DNA from: Tiliqua scincoides
Lineage: Eukaryota; Chordata; Lepidosauria; Squamata; Scincidae
Assembly (NCBI RefSeq): GCF_035046505.1
Contig: NC_089822.1
Span: 267,665,024-267,729,023, forward strand
DNA: 64,000 bases
Direction: 5' to 3'
Positions 30,823 to 42,469 of the stretch are shown in pieces; position 1 is the stretch's first letter, and each line of letters begins with the position of its first letter. The translations under genes were made by a program, and so were the position numbers. Under the pieces are notes generated by a model that was not told the DNA's origin, did not search any database, and was given only the letters and a program-made list of their open reading frames with translations.

Positions 30823-32490
30823 GTGGCAGCAGGAAGTTCCTCCTCCAAGGTCCAGAAGGCTCCATCTGACCTCAGACAGGAAGAGGGCGGGGAGCTGAGT
30901 CTCATTTACATAAGGATGGAGAAGAAATGGAGACCTTTCAGGGCTTGGGAAAGCCCAAGGACAGAAGAGGAAAACCCCACACAGGAAAAGATGGAGAAAT
31001 CGATGCCTTGCCTGGGAGGAGCCCTCCAGGAACAAGAGAAACAGACAGAAGAGAGGGGGAATGAGCATCCTGGCAGCATCCCCACAGAGGCAAAGCTCAA
31101 CGAAGCCTCGTTGCTTGAGGAGAGCTCCAGTCAGAGCAGCACTTCTGCATGTGGAACACCCGGCACAGGGAAAAAACCGTACATATGTTTGGAGTGTGGA
31201 AAGAGCTTCAGCCAGAAACAGTCCCTTAAGATACATGAAAAAATCCACACAGGACTGAAACAACATCAATGTTCTGAGTGTGGAAAGAGATTCAGCCGGA
31301 AAGAAGGCCTTCAAAGACATCAGAAGATTCACACAGGAGAAAAACCTTATGGGTGCTCTCACTGTGGCAAGAGTTTTAACCAGAAATCAAACCTTACTGC
31401 ACATCAAATAATCCACAAAGGAGTCAAACCTTATAAATGTTCTGTGTGTGGTAAGACCTTCAGGTACAAAGCCAACCTGGGAGCACATCAAACCATTCAC
31501 ACAGGAGTGACACCTTATAAATGTTCTGTGTGTGGAAAGAGCTACAGGTACAAAGACAGCCTTAGAATGCATCAAAACATTCACACAGGAGAGACACCTT
31601 ATAAATGTTCAGTGTGTGGTAAGAGCTACAGGTACAAAGGCAGCCTGAGAAGACATCAAAACAGTCACACAGGAGAGAAACACTATAAATGCTCTCACTG
31701 TGGCAAGAGCTTTAACCAGAAAGAAAACCTCACTGTACATCAAAGAATCCACAAAGGAGTCAAACCTTATAAATGTTCTGTCTGCAGAAAGAGCTTCAGG
31801 TACAAAAGCAGCCTTAGAATGCATCAAAACATTCACACGGGAGAGAAACCTTACAAATGTTCTGTGTGTGGAAAGAGCTACAGGTACAAAGTCAGCCTTA
31901 TAGCACATCAAAACAGTCACACAGGAGAGACACCTTATAAATGTTCTGTGTGTGGAAAGATCTACAGGTACAAAATCAACCTGAGAAGACATCAGAACAG
32001 TCACACAGGAGAGACACCTTATAAATGTTCGGTGTGTGATAAGAGCTACAGGTACAAATTCAGCCTGAGAAGACATCAAAACAGTCACACAGGAGAGAAA
32101 CCCTATAAATGCTCTCATTGTGGCAAGAGCTTTAACCAGAAAGAACACCTCACTGTACATCAAATAATCCACAAAGGAGTTAAACCTTATAAATGTTCTG
32201 TCTGCGGAAAGTGCTTCAGGTACAAAAGCAGTCTTAGAAGACATCAAAACAGTCACACAGGAGAGAAACCTTACAAATGTTCAGAGTGTGGAAATGGCTA
32301 CAGGTACAAAAAATACCTTAAATATCATCAAAATCTTCACAAAAGCAGAAAACTATATAAATGCTCCAAGTGTGAAAAGACCTTCAGCAGAAGTAGAAGC
32401 CTTAAACGACATCAAAGAGCTCACAAGGAGCAGGGGGAGAGTGTCCCATGCTGTAGCAAGAGCTTGGGTGAGGAATCGAACCTTGAGTAA
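30823..32490 (+). CDS. C2H2 zinc-finger protein, 15 fingers (gene 2), exon-coded part
   Basis: Open from the acceptor at 30822 through 555 codons. The start given is the exon edge (VAAGSSSSKVQK), not an ATG; the in-frame ATG equivalent to the other genes (MEKKWRPFRAW) is at 30916, residue 32. From residue 120 there are 15 complete C2H2 fingers, mostly of the YRYK-x-SL type, with FNQK fingers followed by HKGVKP linkers. Tail ESVPCCSKSLGEESNLE. Unlike genes 1, 3 and 4, two extra bases near 30904 (CTCATTTACATAAGG versus CTCTTACATAAGG) keep the acceptor-proximal frame joined to the fingers, so an upstream exon could contribute an N-terminus. No KRAB or SCAN seen. Likely nuclear transcription regulator. 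Confidence 0.85.
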   Translation: MAAGSSSSKVQKAPSDLRQEEGGELSLIYIRMEKKWRPFRAWESPRTEEENPTQEKMEKSMPCLGGALQEQEKQTEERGNEHPGSIPTEAKLNEASLLEESSSQSSTSACGTPGTGKKPYICLECGKSFSQKQSLKIHEKIHTGLKQHQCSECGKRFSRKEGLQRHQKIHTGEKPYGCSHCGKSFNQKSNLTAHQIIHKGVKPYKCSVCGKTFRYKANLGAHQTIHTGVTPYKCSVCGKSYRYKDSLRMHQNIHTGETPYKCSVCGKSYRYKGSLRRHQNSHTGEKHYKCSHCGKSFNQKENLTVHQRIHKGVKPYKCSVCRKSFRYKSSLRMHQNIHTGEKPYKCSVCGKSYRYKVSLIAHQNSHTGETPYKCSVCGKIYRYKINLRRHQNSHTGETPYKCSVCDKSYRYKFSLRRHQNSHTGEKPYKCSHCGKSFNQKEHLTVHQIIHKGVKPYKCSVCGKCFRYKSSLRRHQNSHTGEKPYKCSECGNGYRYKKYLKYHQNLHKSRKLYKCSKCEKTFSRSRSLKRHQRAHKEQGESVPCCSKSLGEESNLE

Positions 32491-33185
32491 TGCAGGAGAA
32501 GATGCCACGTGACTGTCTGGGACATGGGTACAGTTTCAACCACAGCACAGCAATTCCTTCCTCTATTTTAAAGAACACACAGAGTGGTGACAATCCCATT
32601 TGAATCTCCCAGTACCCTGATCAGTTTAGGGTCCTGCATTTTGAACCTGTCAAGGTAGCTATACAGGCTAAATGGCTGTGCTATATGGTACTTGCAGCCT
32701 AAAGATTTGTGGTATCTGGGTAGTTTTTTTAGTGAAATGTTTTAGTTGATTGTTTCAGTGGTTTGTGTATTTTAACTGTGTTTTAGAAAATGTGGGGAAA
32801 ACCAGGGATATTTTAGCTTTTTCCACTGTTCAACTACAGCCATAGAGGCTTCCTTACAGTAGTGAAGCTGTACCAAGATGGGAGTTCTGTTTTTCTGCTA
32901 ACTTGGCTGAATTAGATTTTAAGAGAAGATTCAATTCAGCTGTTTGATGACATGGAAAGAAGAGCTTTTGCAGTCAGTGGAAGTGGAAACTGTTTTATTT
33001 AGTTTTCTAAAGTTTAGTTTTCTAAACTAGGTTTCAAGCTGGGTTGGACATTTTTTAAATACCAACAGGGCTATAAACTTTTTACCTTACAAATAAATGG
33101 GAGCAAATGGTTTTGAGGTACCCATTTTATCTGGTACTTGCTCGTCTTGATGTTGGAAAGTTAATGCTTGCTAATAATAAACTTA
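32491..33185 (+). promoter_or_regulatory. 3' UTR and polyadenylation signal, gene 2
   Basis: Conserved with the other genes; AATAAA at 33176-33181 followed by a T-rich tract. Confidence 0.65.
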
Positions 33186-33426
33186 TGCATTTTTTTCTTT
33201 ATATATCCTCTTTATTCAGTTGCCAGAGGAATCAGTGCTGCTGAAACTTCACGTGACCTGTAGTTTGTCCCTAGAGCGAGCAGAAGTACATCCATATACG
33301 TTAATAGCTTGCATAAACTGCAGGATGATTCACTTGAAATGATGTTCATGCTCAGATGGCAAACATTTCTGCACTTAAAAGTACCTGCTCTTGAACTCTG
33401 ATGGTTCGGATGTCGGCTGTTCAGAG

Positions 33427-34069
33427 CAGTGGTGTCGCTATTGATCGTGTAGCCCGTAGCATAGCTCAAAATGTTGCCCCAGAAGTGACATCACACCCAG
33501 ACCTTTTCAAAAGTGAAAACTGGGAGGAACCCACCTCCTCCCCGCAGCAGCTCCCTACCCACTTGCTCTGCTGCCTCCCCCCAGTCAGTGGCATAGCTAA
33601 GGCATCTATCTGGAACCTGGGGTCAAAGAATATTTTGTAGCTCCCCCCCCCCACGACAAAATGAAATTTAACTAAGTAAATAAATAAAAAATTTATTGGT
33701 TCGGTTCTGTATCATAGTAACATCTCATTGGCACTCAGAACAGTCTCATAGGTCAGTTTGGAGTTAAGCAAATCCACTTTTTGTCCCACAAGGCAGTTGA
33801 GTTTTCACTTTCTGGTTAATTGGACGTAACATCTGATAGAAAACAGATATTCCAGTGCAGTTTATTTCATTGCATTTTGCATTAAATTGCCTTTCCAATG
33901 ATACTATATTGGACAATCAACTATCCAATCAACAATAACATGGTATTATTCATACATGTCAAGGTTTTTCACAAGTGTGTTCACTAGTGTCATGCTCAGC
34001 AAGTTGCCCCCCCTAAAGCTTGAAGCCCGGTGCAACCGCTACCCCTGCACCCCCTTAGCTATGCCACTG
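33427..34069. mobile_element. hAT-2 element, unit B, 643 bp
   Basis: Begins CAGTGGTGTCGCTA and ends TTAGCTATGCCACTG (inverted CAGTGGCATAGCTAA). A perfect 8-bp duplication GTTCAGAG lies at 33419-33426 and 34070-34077. An internal CAGTGGCATAGCTAAGG at 33586 suggests a nested or composite copy. Non-coding. Counterparts: 41775-42469, and a left-deleted copy ending at 5973. Confidence 0.75.
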
Positions 34070-34245
34070 GTTCAGAGACACTACCCTTATTGGCTACTTT
34101 GAGACCTTGGGAGAGTTCCAGTTGTGCAGCATCTTGTAAATGTGGGGAGCAGTAGCATAGCTGGGGGCGGCAGGATGAATATTCCAGATGCTGCATCATG
34201 TGATGTCCGTGGCCTCTCCCACTTGCTGTTGGAGCCATTGAAAAC

Positions 34246-36318
34246 ATAAGAAGAGCCCTGATGCATCAGGCCAGAGGCCCATCTAGTCCAGCTTCCTGTA
34301 TGTCACAGTGGCCCACTAAATGCCCCAGGGAGCACACCAGATAACAAGAGGCCTGCATCCTGGTGCCCTCCCCTGCATCTGACTTAGCCCATTTCAAAAA
34401 TCAGGAAGTTGCACATACACATCATGGCTTGTAACCCATGATGTATTTTTCCTCCAGAAACTTGTCCAATCCCCTTTTAAAGGCATCCAGGCCAGATGCC
34501 ATCAACACATCCTGTGGCAAGGAGTTCCACAGACCAACCACACGCTGAGTAAAGAAATATTTTCTTTTGTCTGTTTGAACCCTCCCAACACTCAATTTTA
34601 GTGGATGTCCCCTGGCTCTGGTGTTATGTGAGAGCGTAAAGAGCATCTCTCTATCCACTCTGTCCATCCCCTGTATAATTTTGTATCTCTCAGTCATGTC
34701 CCCCCTCAGGTGTCTCTTTTCTGGGCTGAAGAGGCCCAAACGCTGTAGCCTTTCCTCATAAGGAAGGTGCCCCAGCCCAGGAATCATCTTAGTCGCTCTC
34801 TTTTGCACCTTTTCCTTTTCCACTATGTCAGGGCCTATGAGAGGAATTTTAGCAGGGGTACAAAGTTTCTTCTGGGCCCCTTCCCAAAGGGGAAGGGAGG
34901 CAATGGGGGCAGGCAGATTGGGGGGCAAAATAGGGCAGGGGGGAGGGTGTTGACAGCCACAATATTCTTTGGAGCTCTGGTCTACTAGTCTTCTTCATGC
35001 AGAGCCCAGGTCTACCTGAACATGCAGCACTGGCAGCTAGATAAAGTCATACGGAAAACCAAACACACTCCTAAATCTCTCTAAAATTTTTGAAATACAG
35101 AAAATTGATTGCAGAAAATGAGCATCATCTTATTGAGGCTCACACTAGAATGGATCAATATGAACTTCTGCAGCAGCTGTAACCCCACAGCTGGGTCTCT
35201 GAGCTTCTACACACTTCTTCATGGTTATGGGATCCACAAGACAAACTGTAGCAATCCACTTTCCTCCCAGATTTGACACTGTATTAAGGAGGGTCATGGA
35301 TGCGTTCCTGGACCTGGTGTGTATAGCTTGCAGCAGCAATTAACACTGCATGCACAAAGTTGTGCCCCAGCATTATGCACTGGCAGTGAGTTCAGGTGAG
35401 ATAGGAAAATGACAGGTTCCAGGAACTTTCTGGGTCTCCCCTTTCGCTCTCGGGCCCCCCTTCTGTCCCTGGGTTTGAATACAAGTTACCCCCCTCTCCT
35501 AGTCCCTGCACTATGTCCTTTTTGAGACGTGGTGACCAGAACTGGACACAATACTCCAGGTGTGGCCTTACCATTGATTTGTACAATGGCATTAGAATAT
35601 TAGCCGTTTTGTTCTCAAAGCCTTTTCTAATGATCCCAAGCATAGAATTGGCCTTCTTCACTGACACCGCACATGGAGGTTGACACTTTCATCAAGCTGT
35701 CCACCACCACCCCAAGATCTGTTTCCTGATCTGCCACAGACAGCTCAGAACCCACTAGCCTATATGTGATGTTTTGATTTTTTGCCCCAATGTGTATGAC
35801 TTTACACTTACTTACATTGAAACGTATCTGCCATATTGCTGCCCATTCTGCCAGTCTGGAGAGATCCTTCTGGAGCTCCTCACAATCACTTCTGAACTTC
35901 ACCACTCGGAAAAGTTTGGTGTCGTCTGCAAACTTTGCCACCTTGCTGCTCACCACTGTCTCCAGGTCATTTATGAAGAGGTTGAAGAGCACCGGTCCCA
36001 GGACAGATCCTTGGGGCACACCGCTTTTCACCTCTCTCCGTTGTGAAAATTGCCCATTGACACCCACGCTCTGCTTCCTGGTCTTCAACCAGTTCTCAAT
36101 CCATGAGAGGACCTGTCCTCTAATTCCCTGACTGTGGAGTTTTTTGGTGAGGAACCCTGTCGAACGCCTTCTGAAAGTCCAGATATATAATGTCTACGGG
36201 TTCTCCCACATCCACATTCCTGTTGACCTTTTCAAAGAATTCTAAAAGGTTTGTGAGGCAAGACCTACCCTTACAGAAGCCAGGCTGATTCTCCCTCCTG
36301 CATGTCATTTTGATAACA
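34246..36318 (-). mobile_element. CR1/L3-group LINE, unit B, minus strand
   Basis: Same insertion as in units A, C and D. RT fragments at 35627-36088 (SGVPQGSVLGP, FADDTKLF) and the C-terminal part at 34422-34770. Interrupted by hAT-1 at 34829-35508. The reading frame is not continuous. Confidence 0.85.
34829..35508. mobile_element. hAT-1 nested in CR1, unit B
   Basis: 680-bp copy with CAGGGCCTATGAGAGG ends and CACTATGT duplication at 34821-34828 and 35509-35516. Confidence 0.85.
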
Positions 36319-37384
36319 CCTGAAGCCCCAGCTCAAGACCCTCCCTGTGCACCAGTGTTTATAGCAACCAGTGAATGCAGGAAACCACTTTCCACAGTCA
36401 GATTCCAGACCCACCAACCACACTGTCCTATGCGCTGATCCTACAAGCACTTCCTTCTGCAGAAAACCGGGGCAGCCAATGCAGCACATTCCACTTTCCA
36501 AGTCCAGATCACACAGGACCGGGCCAGCCGTGGAGCCCAATGAAATGGCTGCAGACTGACCAGAGGCCTGCTCCCTGCACCAGCCCGCTGCCTCCCCAGC
36601 CACCAATATGCACTCTGAGCTGCTTCTTGCTTGCAGGGAGAGAGGAGGAGGGAGACTGGAGAGCTGCAGCAAGTGAGGAGGCAGCAAGACTGGAGGAGAA
36701 CAGAGGGGGGTTCCGCTGCTCCTCTGCCCCCCGTCACCTGCTTCGCCCTGCCCAGCCGCCTCTTCAGAGTGGCTGGGATTGGAAGAACTTTCTGTGCCCA
36801 GGATGCCCTACTTGGAAGAAGGAGACACCAGAGCAGCTGGGGGAGGGGGGAAATGGGGCACCTCACCTTTGAAACAGGTTTGGCAGGTGAGGTGGCAGCA
36901 GTGGCAGGTGTGCCCCCCTTCAAGAGGAGAGTTGGGGGGACCTCCTCACCCTGATCTGGCCTGAGCTCACATAACCCTGATGTATGTCCTAATCCTGATG
37001 GCAGCACCAGGTGTCCCAGCAGTGACTCTCACCAGCCCATGCCAGGGCCTTTGCCTGGTTTCTCATCAAGTGCAAGTGGTGGAATATCCTCAGCATGTTC
37101 TGAAGGGGAGGCTGGACGTGGTGCTCACCTCCCCCATCCGATCCAGATAGAACATCCGGCTGTCTGATTGGCAGGATGCTTTTGCAAGGATGCCTCTTGG
37201 ATGCCTCTTGCTTGCGTCCTGGTAAGAGCAATCCATGCTGAGTCAGGACACGCCTTTGGGTTCCACAAACACCATCAACACCTCCACCTCTTGCTTAGCT
37301 CTCTACCATCCTTGGTTCATAATTCTCTCAACTTATGAGAGCTGTTGGGCTTCTCCATGCAGGCCAGGTGTCTTCTTCAGGTGA
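36319..37384. other. A/B-specific segment and promoter flank of unit C
   Basis: Counterpart of 8637-9737. No conserved coding frame and no recognised element. Confidence 0.5.
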
Positions 37385-37402
37385 ACTACAATTCCCAGAA
37401 GG
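37385..37402 (+). promoter_or_regulatory. ZNF143/Staf-type promoter motif, unit C
   Basis: ACTACAATTCCCAGAAGG, one base different from unit B. It precedes exon 1 (to 37550) of gene 3. Confidence 0.7.
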
Positions 37403-37446
37403 CCTTTCAAGTCCCCAATGACAAACAGCTGGCTTCTGCTACTCTA

Positions 37447-37550
37447 TTAAGAGGAGGAAGGCTTTGAGCTGATCAAAGGCACTGGTTTAGCTCTGCCCTC
37501 TGCTCCATCAGGGTGTGGCTGGATCCTGGTCCTAGTTTGGTGGGGTTTGG
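37447..37550 (+). other. Unit C exon 1 (approximate, non-coding)
   Basis: Donor TTTGG|GTGAGTG with GT at 37551; matches exon 1 of unit B. Confidence 0.45.
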
Positions 37551-37692
37551 GTGAGTGAAAGGGAGCACTTTGAACCTCTAAAGAGAAGACTGGTAGTGGG
37601 CAGTAATTCCACTTTGCTTGCTAGCCAGTTGTGGGTGGGTGGGTGGGTGGGAGGGTTATGGTTCTGGAGTAAATTCGTCTCTTTGATTGCAG

Positions 37693-37730
37693 CTACAGAA
37701 ACCTGCTTCATTCCTGGAGGGCAGAACCCA
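37693..37730 (+). other. Unit C exon 2, 38 bp (predicted)
   Basis: TTTGATTGCAG acceptor and CCCA|GTAAGTC donor. The intron that follows is shortened by a deletion starting just after the donor. Confidence 0.45.
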
Positions 37731-38047
37731 GTAAGTCTGCTTCTAAAACCTGGAGGTTGCACATACTCATCGTGGCTTGTTTCCAGTGATGGACTTTCCC
37801 CCTAAAATCATTCCAATTCCCTTTGAAAGGCATCTGGACCAGGTGTCATAGCTACAGCCTGTGGTAAGGAGTTCCACAGATTAACAGTCTGGGGCACCTG
37901 GAAGGCTGCTGAAACAACCTTCCCTTGGCTTGTCCCCAGTATGGATTCAGGTGATGCCCCTGTTCACTTCCTGGTACTAATTCTCTTGCCATTATTTATC
38001 AGAAAAGAGCTCAGAATGGAAATCTTGACCACCCTTTGCTTTTTTCT

Positions 38048-38520
38048 AGAGCATTGTTTCTCTGACTGTGGGTCCAGACCTACTAGGTGGGTTGCGAGCC
38101 AATTGCAGGTGGGTCCCCCTTCATTTCAGTATTTTATTTTTAATATGATGCTCCCATGGTATGTATTTGGGTAAATGTTACAGACCTTTACTTTGAACAA
38201 GCAACTGTATATAGTCTTTTAACAATCATAGCAGTGGTGTAGCTAGTGGGGGGTCAGGATGGTCTGCTCCAGGTACCAGCCTTGAGGGGCTGACACCACA
38301 CATGACCCAACAGTGCTAATATTGTGGAGGTTAGTAATAACCCATCATGCCATAGACCATTGGATGTGGAATTTTCAGCAGAATGCAATGGAAAAAACGT
38401 GAGCGAAATATCTCATTTCCATCAAACATTATGGCCAAAATCCGGAAGCCAAAAAATGCATGGAGCCCTGTTGAAAGAGAGACCGAGCCATATCACATGT
38501 TTACTTGTGAGTAGCTGAGC
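38048..38520. repeat. Squamate-type repeat and hAT-like end, copy C
   Basis: 38048-38225 matches 1305-1490. The hAT-like terminus then follows and the sequence runs as in unit D until a deletion near 38515. Confidence 0.45.
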
Positions 38521-38820
38521 TTGCCTTAGTCTGCTGGAAAGACTGTCCCTCTGTCTTCAGGCGGCCTCAGTCCCCTGGTTCATTTTCTGGCTGAATTTAG
38601 TGGGCTGTTCAGCCCCGGCCCATCCTGAGGCCACCTCATGTGGGTTGCATCAGCAGCAGATGATGAGGGGTCCAAGTGGGGGCCAACTCAGGGTGCTTTT
38701 CACCCCACGTTCTCCACCAGCACCAATGTGCCACCACCTCACTGATCTGCTTCCCACTCACTCAAGCGAGAAGCGGGTAATTCCGCTGCTTACCGTGAAC
38801 TTTCTACTATGGTGTGCTGT

Positions 38821-38897
38821 GTGGGACTTCTGGTTTCATTGACAGGTTTTCATTTACAGCAGCTGCCTGTCCCTGTAAATGAAACCAGAGGTCCCAC
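38821..38897 (+). other. Conserved hairpin, unit C
   Basis: Arms 38821-38846 and 38872-38897. One mismatch (CTGTAAATG in place of CTGTCAATG) weakens the loop-proximal stem. Confidence 0.65.
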
Positions 38898-39499
38898 ATG
38901 TCCATGTTTCCTCCCAGTGCATGAGGATCACGGTGAGGAATTTGATAGACTTGAGATGGCATCAGGTGGCGATCTGAGCCAAATGTTGACCCTTGGACAG
39001 GTTTGTATGGATGCAAGTTGTCCAGGTACCCAGTTCCAAATTGGTCACACAGCCCTCATGCTAATTGACCTCTGCAGCCTTGCTCATTTGGGGACCAAGT
39101 GCCTGAGTCCTGCTTCCATCTGAACCTGCCAGGGGGTTGACATCTGGTCAGAGGTTCTCTTCTATGCCCCATCACCATCCAGCCTGCATCCAACAGGGAT
39201 GTAGTAGAGAGATTCCTCTGTGGCCAGCTCAAAATTGGGGAACAGCCTCCTGAGGAGATGTTGCCTTGCTCCCTTCTTGGGAGACTCTTCATCATACTAC
39301 CGTGGTGGGGTTGTGAATTCCTGTGGATATTCGCAATGTGCTGGTGTTGTGCATACTTTGTGTTGCTTGTCTTGAGTGCTGACAGAAAAAGTTTAGAGAA
39401 AAATACACGTACAGGGAGAATGTTCATTATGCAGTCGATCAGTTCTGAGTTGGGAACCAAGAGTCTTGTGGCCCAGGACTATGGGCCAAAGCAGGGCCA

Positions 39500-39605
39500 G
39501 TAAGTAGGCAGGGGTAGAATTGTCCTCTTCCATGTAACCCTCCCCATGCAAGCCTCCCCAAGGCACCCTACTCTGTCCTGAAATAGACCCTGTCTGTTCC
39601 TGCAG
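39500..39605 (+). other. 106-bp intron before zinc-finger exon, gene 3
   Basis: GGGCCA|GTAAGTAGG donor and TTCCTGCAG acceptor, as in gene 1. Confidence 0.6.
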
Positions 39606-39696
39606 GTGGCAGCTGGAAGTTCCTCCTCCACTGTCCAGAAGGCTCCATCTGACCTCAGACAGGAAGAGGACGGGGAGCTGAGTCTCTTATGTAAGG

Positions 39697-40872
39697 ATGG
39701 AGAAGAAATGGAGACCCTTCAGGGCTTGGGAAAGCCCAAGACGAGAAGAGGAAAACCCCACAGAGGAAAGGATGGAGATATTGATTCCTTGTCTGGGAGG
39801 AGCTCTCCAGGAACAAGAGAAACAGACAGAAGAGAGTGGGAATGAGCGTCCTGGCAGCATCTCCACAGAGGCAAAGCTCAACAAAGCCTTGTTGCTTGAG
39901 GAGAGCTCCAATCAGACCAGCACTTCTGCATGTGGAACACCCGGCACAGGGAAAAAACCATACATATGTTTGGAGTGTGGAAAGAGATTCAGCCAGAAAC
40001 AAGGCCTTCAAAGACATCAAAATATCCACACAGGACAGAAACAAAATCAATGTTCTGAGTGTGGAAAGAGATTCAGCTGGAAACAAGGCCTTCAAAGACA
40101 TCAGAAGATTCACACAGGAGAAAAACCTTATGGATGCTCTCACTGTGGCAAGAGTTTTAACCAGAAATCAAACCTTACTACACATCAAATAATCCACAAA
40201 GGAGAGAAACCTTATAAATGTTCTATCTGTGGAAAGAGCTACGGGTACAAAGCCAGCCTTAGAGCACATCAAAACAGTCACTCAGGAGAGATACCTTATA
40301 AATGTTCTGTGTGTGGAAAGATGTACAGGTACAAAGTCAGCCTTATAGCACATCAAAACAGTCACACAGGAGAGAAACTCTACAAATGCTCTCACTGTGG
40401 CAAGAGCTTTAACCAGAAAGGAAACCTCACTGTACATCAAAGAATCCACAAAGGAGTCAAACCTTATAAATGTTCTATCTGTGGAAAGAGCTACAGGTAC
40501 AAAGCCAGCCTTAGAGCACATGAAAACAGTCACACAGGAGAGAAACCTTATAAATGTTCTGTGTGTGGGAAGAGCTACAGGTACAAATTCAGCCTTAGAA
40601 GACATCAAAACAGTCACACAGGAGAGAAACCTTACAAATGTTCAGAGTGTGGAAATGGCTACAGGTACAAAAAAAACCTTAAATATCATCAAAACCTTCA
40701 CAAAAGTGGAAAACTATATAAATGCTCCAAGTGTGAAAAGACCTTCAGCAGCAGTAGAAGCCTTAAACGACATCAAAGAGCTCACAAGGAGCAGGATGAG
40801 AGTGTCCATGCAGTAGCAAGAGCTTGGGTGAGGAATCGAACCTTGAGTAATGCAGGAGAAGATGCCACGTGA
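39697..40872 (+). CDS. C2H2 zinc-finger protein, 10 fingers (gene 3)
   Basis: 391 residues: an acidic/basic leader (MEKKWRPFRAW...) of 88 residues, then 10 complete C2H2 fingers. It is the shortest array of the cluster; the block corresponding to fingers 4-8 of gene 4 is missing. FNQK fingers carry HKGEKP or HKGVKP linkers and most others are YRYK/YGYK-x-SL type. The tail ESVHAVARAWVRNRTLSN differs from genes 1 and 2 because of a one-base difference (GTGTCCATG versus GTGTCCCATG), shared with gene 4. The acceptor-proximal frame (VAAGSSSSTVQK at 39606) is not joined to the fingers, as in genes 1 and 4. Probable nuclear DNA-binding regulator; no KRAB or SCAN seen. Confidence 0.85.
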   Translation: MEKKWRPFRAWESPRREEENPTEERMEILIPCLGGALQEQEKQTEESGNERPGSISTEAKLNKALLLEESSNQTSTSACGTPGTGKKPYICLECGKRFSQKQGLQRHQNIHTGQKQNQCSECGKRFSWKQGLQRHQKIHTGEKPYGCSHCGKSFNQKSNLTTHQIIHKGEKPYKCSICGKSYGYKASLRAHQNSHSGEIPYKCSVCGKMYRYKVSLIAHQNSHTGEKLYKCSHCGKSFNQKGNLTVHQRIHKGVKPYKCSICGKSYRYKASLRAHENSHTGEKPYKCSVCGKSYRYKFSLRRHQNSHTGEKPYKCSECGNGYRYKKNLKYHQNLHKSGKLYKCSKCEKTFSSSRSLKRHQRAHKEQDESVHAVARAWVRNRTLSNAGEDAT

Positions 40873-41533
40873 CTGTCTGGGACATGGGTACAGTTTCAAC
40901 CACAGCACAGCAATTCCTTCCTCTATTTTAAAGAACACACAGAGTGGTGACAATCCCATTTGAATCTCCCAGTACCCTGATCAGTTTAGGGTCCTGCATT
41001 TTGAACCTGTCAAGGTAGCTATACAGGCTAAATGGCTGTGCTATATGGTACTTGCAGCCTAAAGATTTGTGGTGTCTGGGTAGTTTTTTTAGTGAAATGT
41101 TTTAATTGGTTGTTTCACTGGTTTGTGTATTTTAACTGTATTTTAGAAAATGTGGAGAAAACCAGGGATATTTTAGCTTTTTCCACTGTTCAACTACAGC
41201 CATAGAGGCTTCCTTACAGTAGTGAAGCTGTACCAAGATGGGAGTTCTATTTTTCTGCTAACTTGGCTGAATTAGATTTTAAGAGAAGATTCAGCTGTTT
41301 GATGACATGGAAAGAAGAGCTTTTGCAGTCAGTGGAACTGTTTTATTTAGTTTTCTAAAGTTTAGTTTTCTAAACTAGGTTTCAAGCTGGGTTGGACATT
41401 TTTTAAAAACCAACTGGGCTATAAACTTTTTACCTTACAAATAAATGGGAGCAACTGGTTTTGAGGTACCCATTTTATCTGGTAGTTGCTCGTCTTGATG
41501 TTGGAAAGTTAATGCTTGCTAATAATAAACTTA
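40873..41533 (+). promoter_or_regulatory. 3' UTR and polyadenylation signal, gene 3
   Basis: AATAAA at 41524-41529. The UTR is closest to that of gene 2, sharing the same indels around 41090-41400. Confidence 0.65.
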
Positions 41534-41774
41534 TGCATTTTTTTCTTTATATATCCTCTTTATTCAGTTGCCAGAGGAATCAGTGCTGCTGAAACTTCAC
41601 GTGACCTGTAGTTTGTCCATAGAGCGAGCAGAAGTACATCCATATACGTTAATAGCTTGCATAAAATGTAGGATGATTCACTTGAAATGATGTTCATGCT
41701 CAGATGGCAAACATTTCTGCACTTAAAAGTACCTGCTCTTGAACTCTGATGGTTCGGATGTTGGCTGTTCAGAG

Positions 41775-42469
41775 CAGTGGTGTTGCTATTGATCGTGTAG
41801 CCCGTAGCATAGCTCAAAATGTTGCCCCAGAAGTGACATCACACCCAACAACAACAACAACAGTATTTATATACCGCTTTTCAACAAAAGTTCACAAAGC
41901 GGTTTACAGAGAAAATCATTTCAAAAGTGAAAACTGGGAGGAACCCACCTCCTCCCCCCAGCAGCTCAATACTCACTTGCTCTGCTGCCTCCTCCCAGTC
42001 AGTGGCATAGCTAAGGCATCTTTCTGGAACCTGGGGTCAAAGAATATTTTGTAGCGCCCCCCCCCCCCCACACACATGACAAAATGAAATCTAATTAAGT
42101 AAATAAATAAAAATGTTATTGGTTCGGTTCTGTATCTTAGTAACATCTCATTGGCACTCAGAACAAACAGTCTCATAGGTCAGTTTGGAGTAAAGCAAAT
42201 CCACTTTTTGTCCCACAAGGCAGTTGTGTTTTCATTTTCTGGTTAATTGGCCAAAACGTTTGATAGAAAACAGATATTCCAGGGCAGTTTGTTTCATCGC
42301 ATTTTGCATTAAATTGCCTTTCCAATGATATATAACATGATGATATTATTCATACATGCCAAGGTTTTTCACAATTGTGGTCATTAGTGTAATGCTCAGC
42401 TTGTTGCCCCCCTAAAGCTTGATGCCCGGTGCAACTGCTACCCCCTGCACCCCCTTAGCTAAGCCACTG
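41775..42469. mobile_element. hAT-2 element, unit C, 695 bp
   Basis: Duplication GTTCAGAG at 41767-41774 and 42470-42477. It carries a 70-bp insertion of the ATTTATATACCGCTTTT repeat (41848-41918) that unit B lacks. Confidence 0.75.

Larger units (their letters stand above)
9818..37464 (+). repeat. Segmental duplication unit B, split by the 15-kb element
   Basis: Same order as unit A: promoter flank, exons 1-2, backbone to 11426, then the 15,160-bp insertion, then backbone from 26587 with hairpin, zinc-finger gene 2, hAT-2, CR1 and the A/B-specific segment. A young CR1 (27387-28835) and hAT-3 (29207-30729) are private to this unit. Confidence 0.85.
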
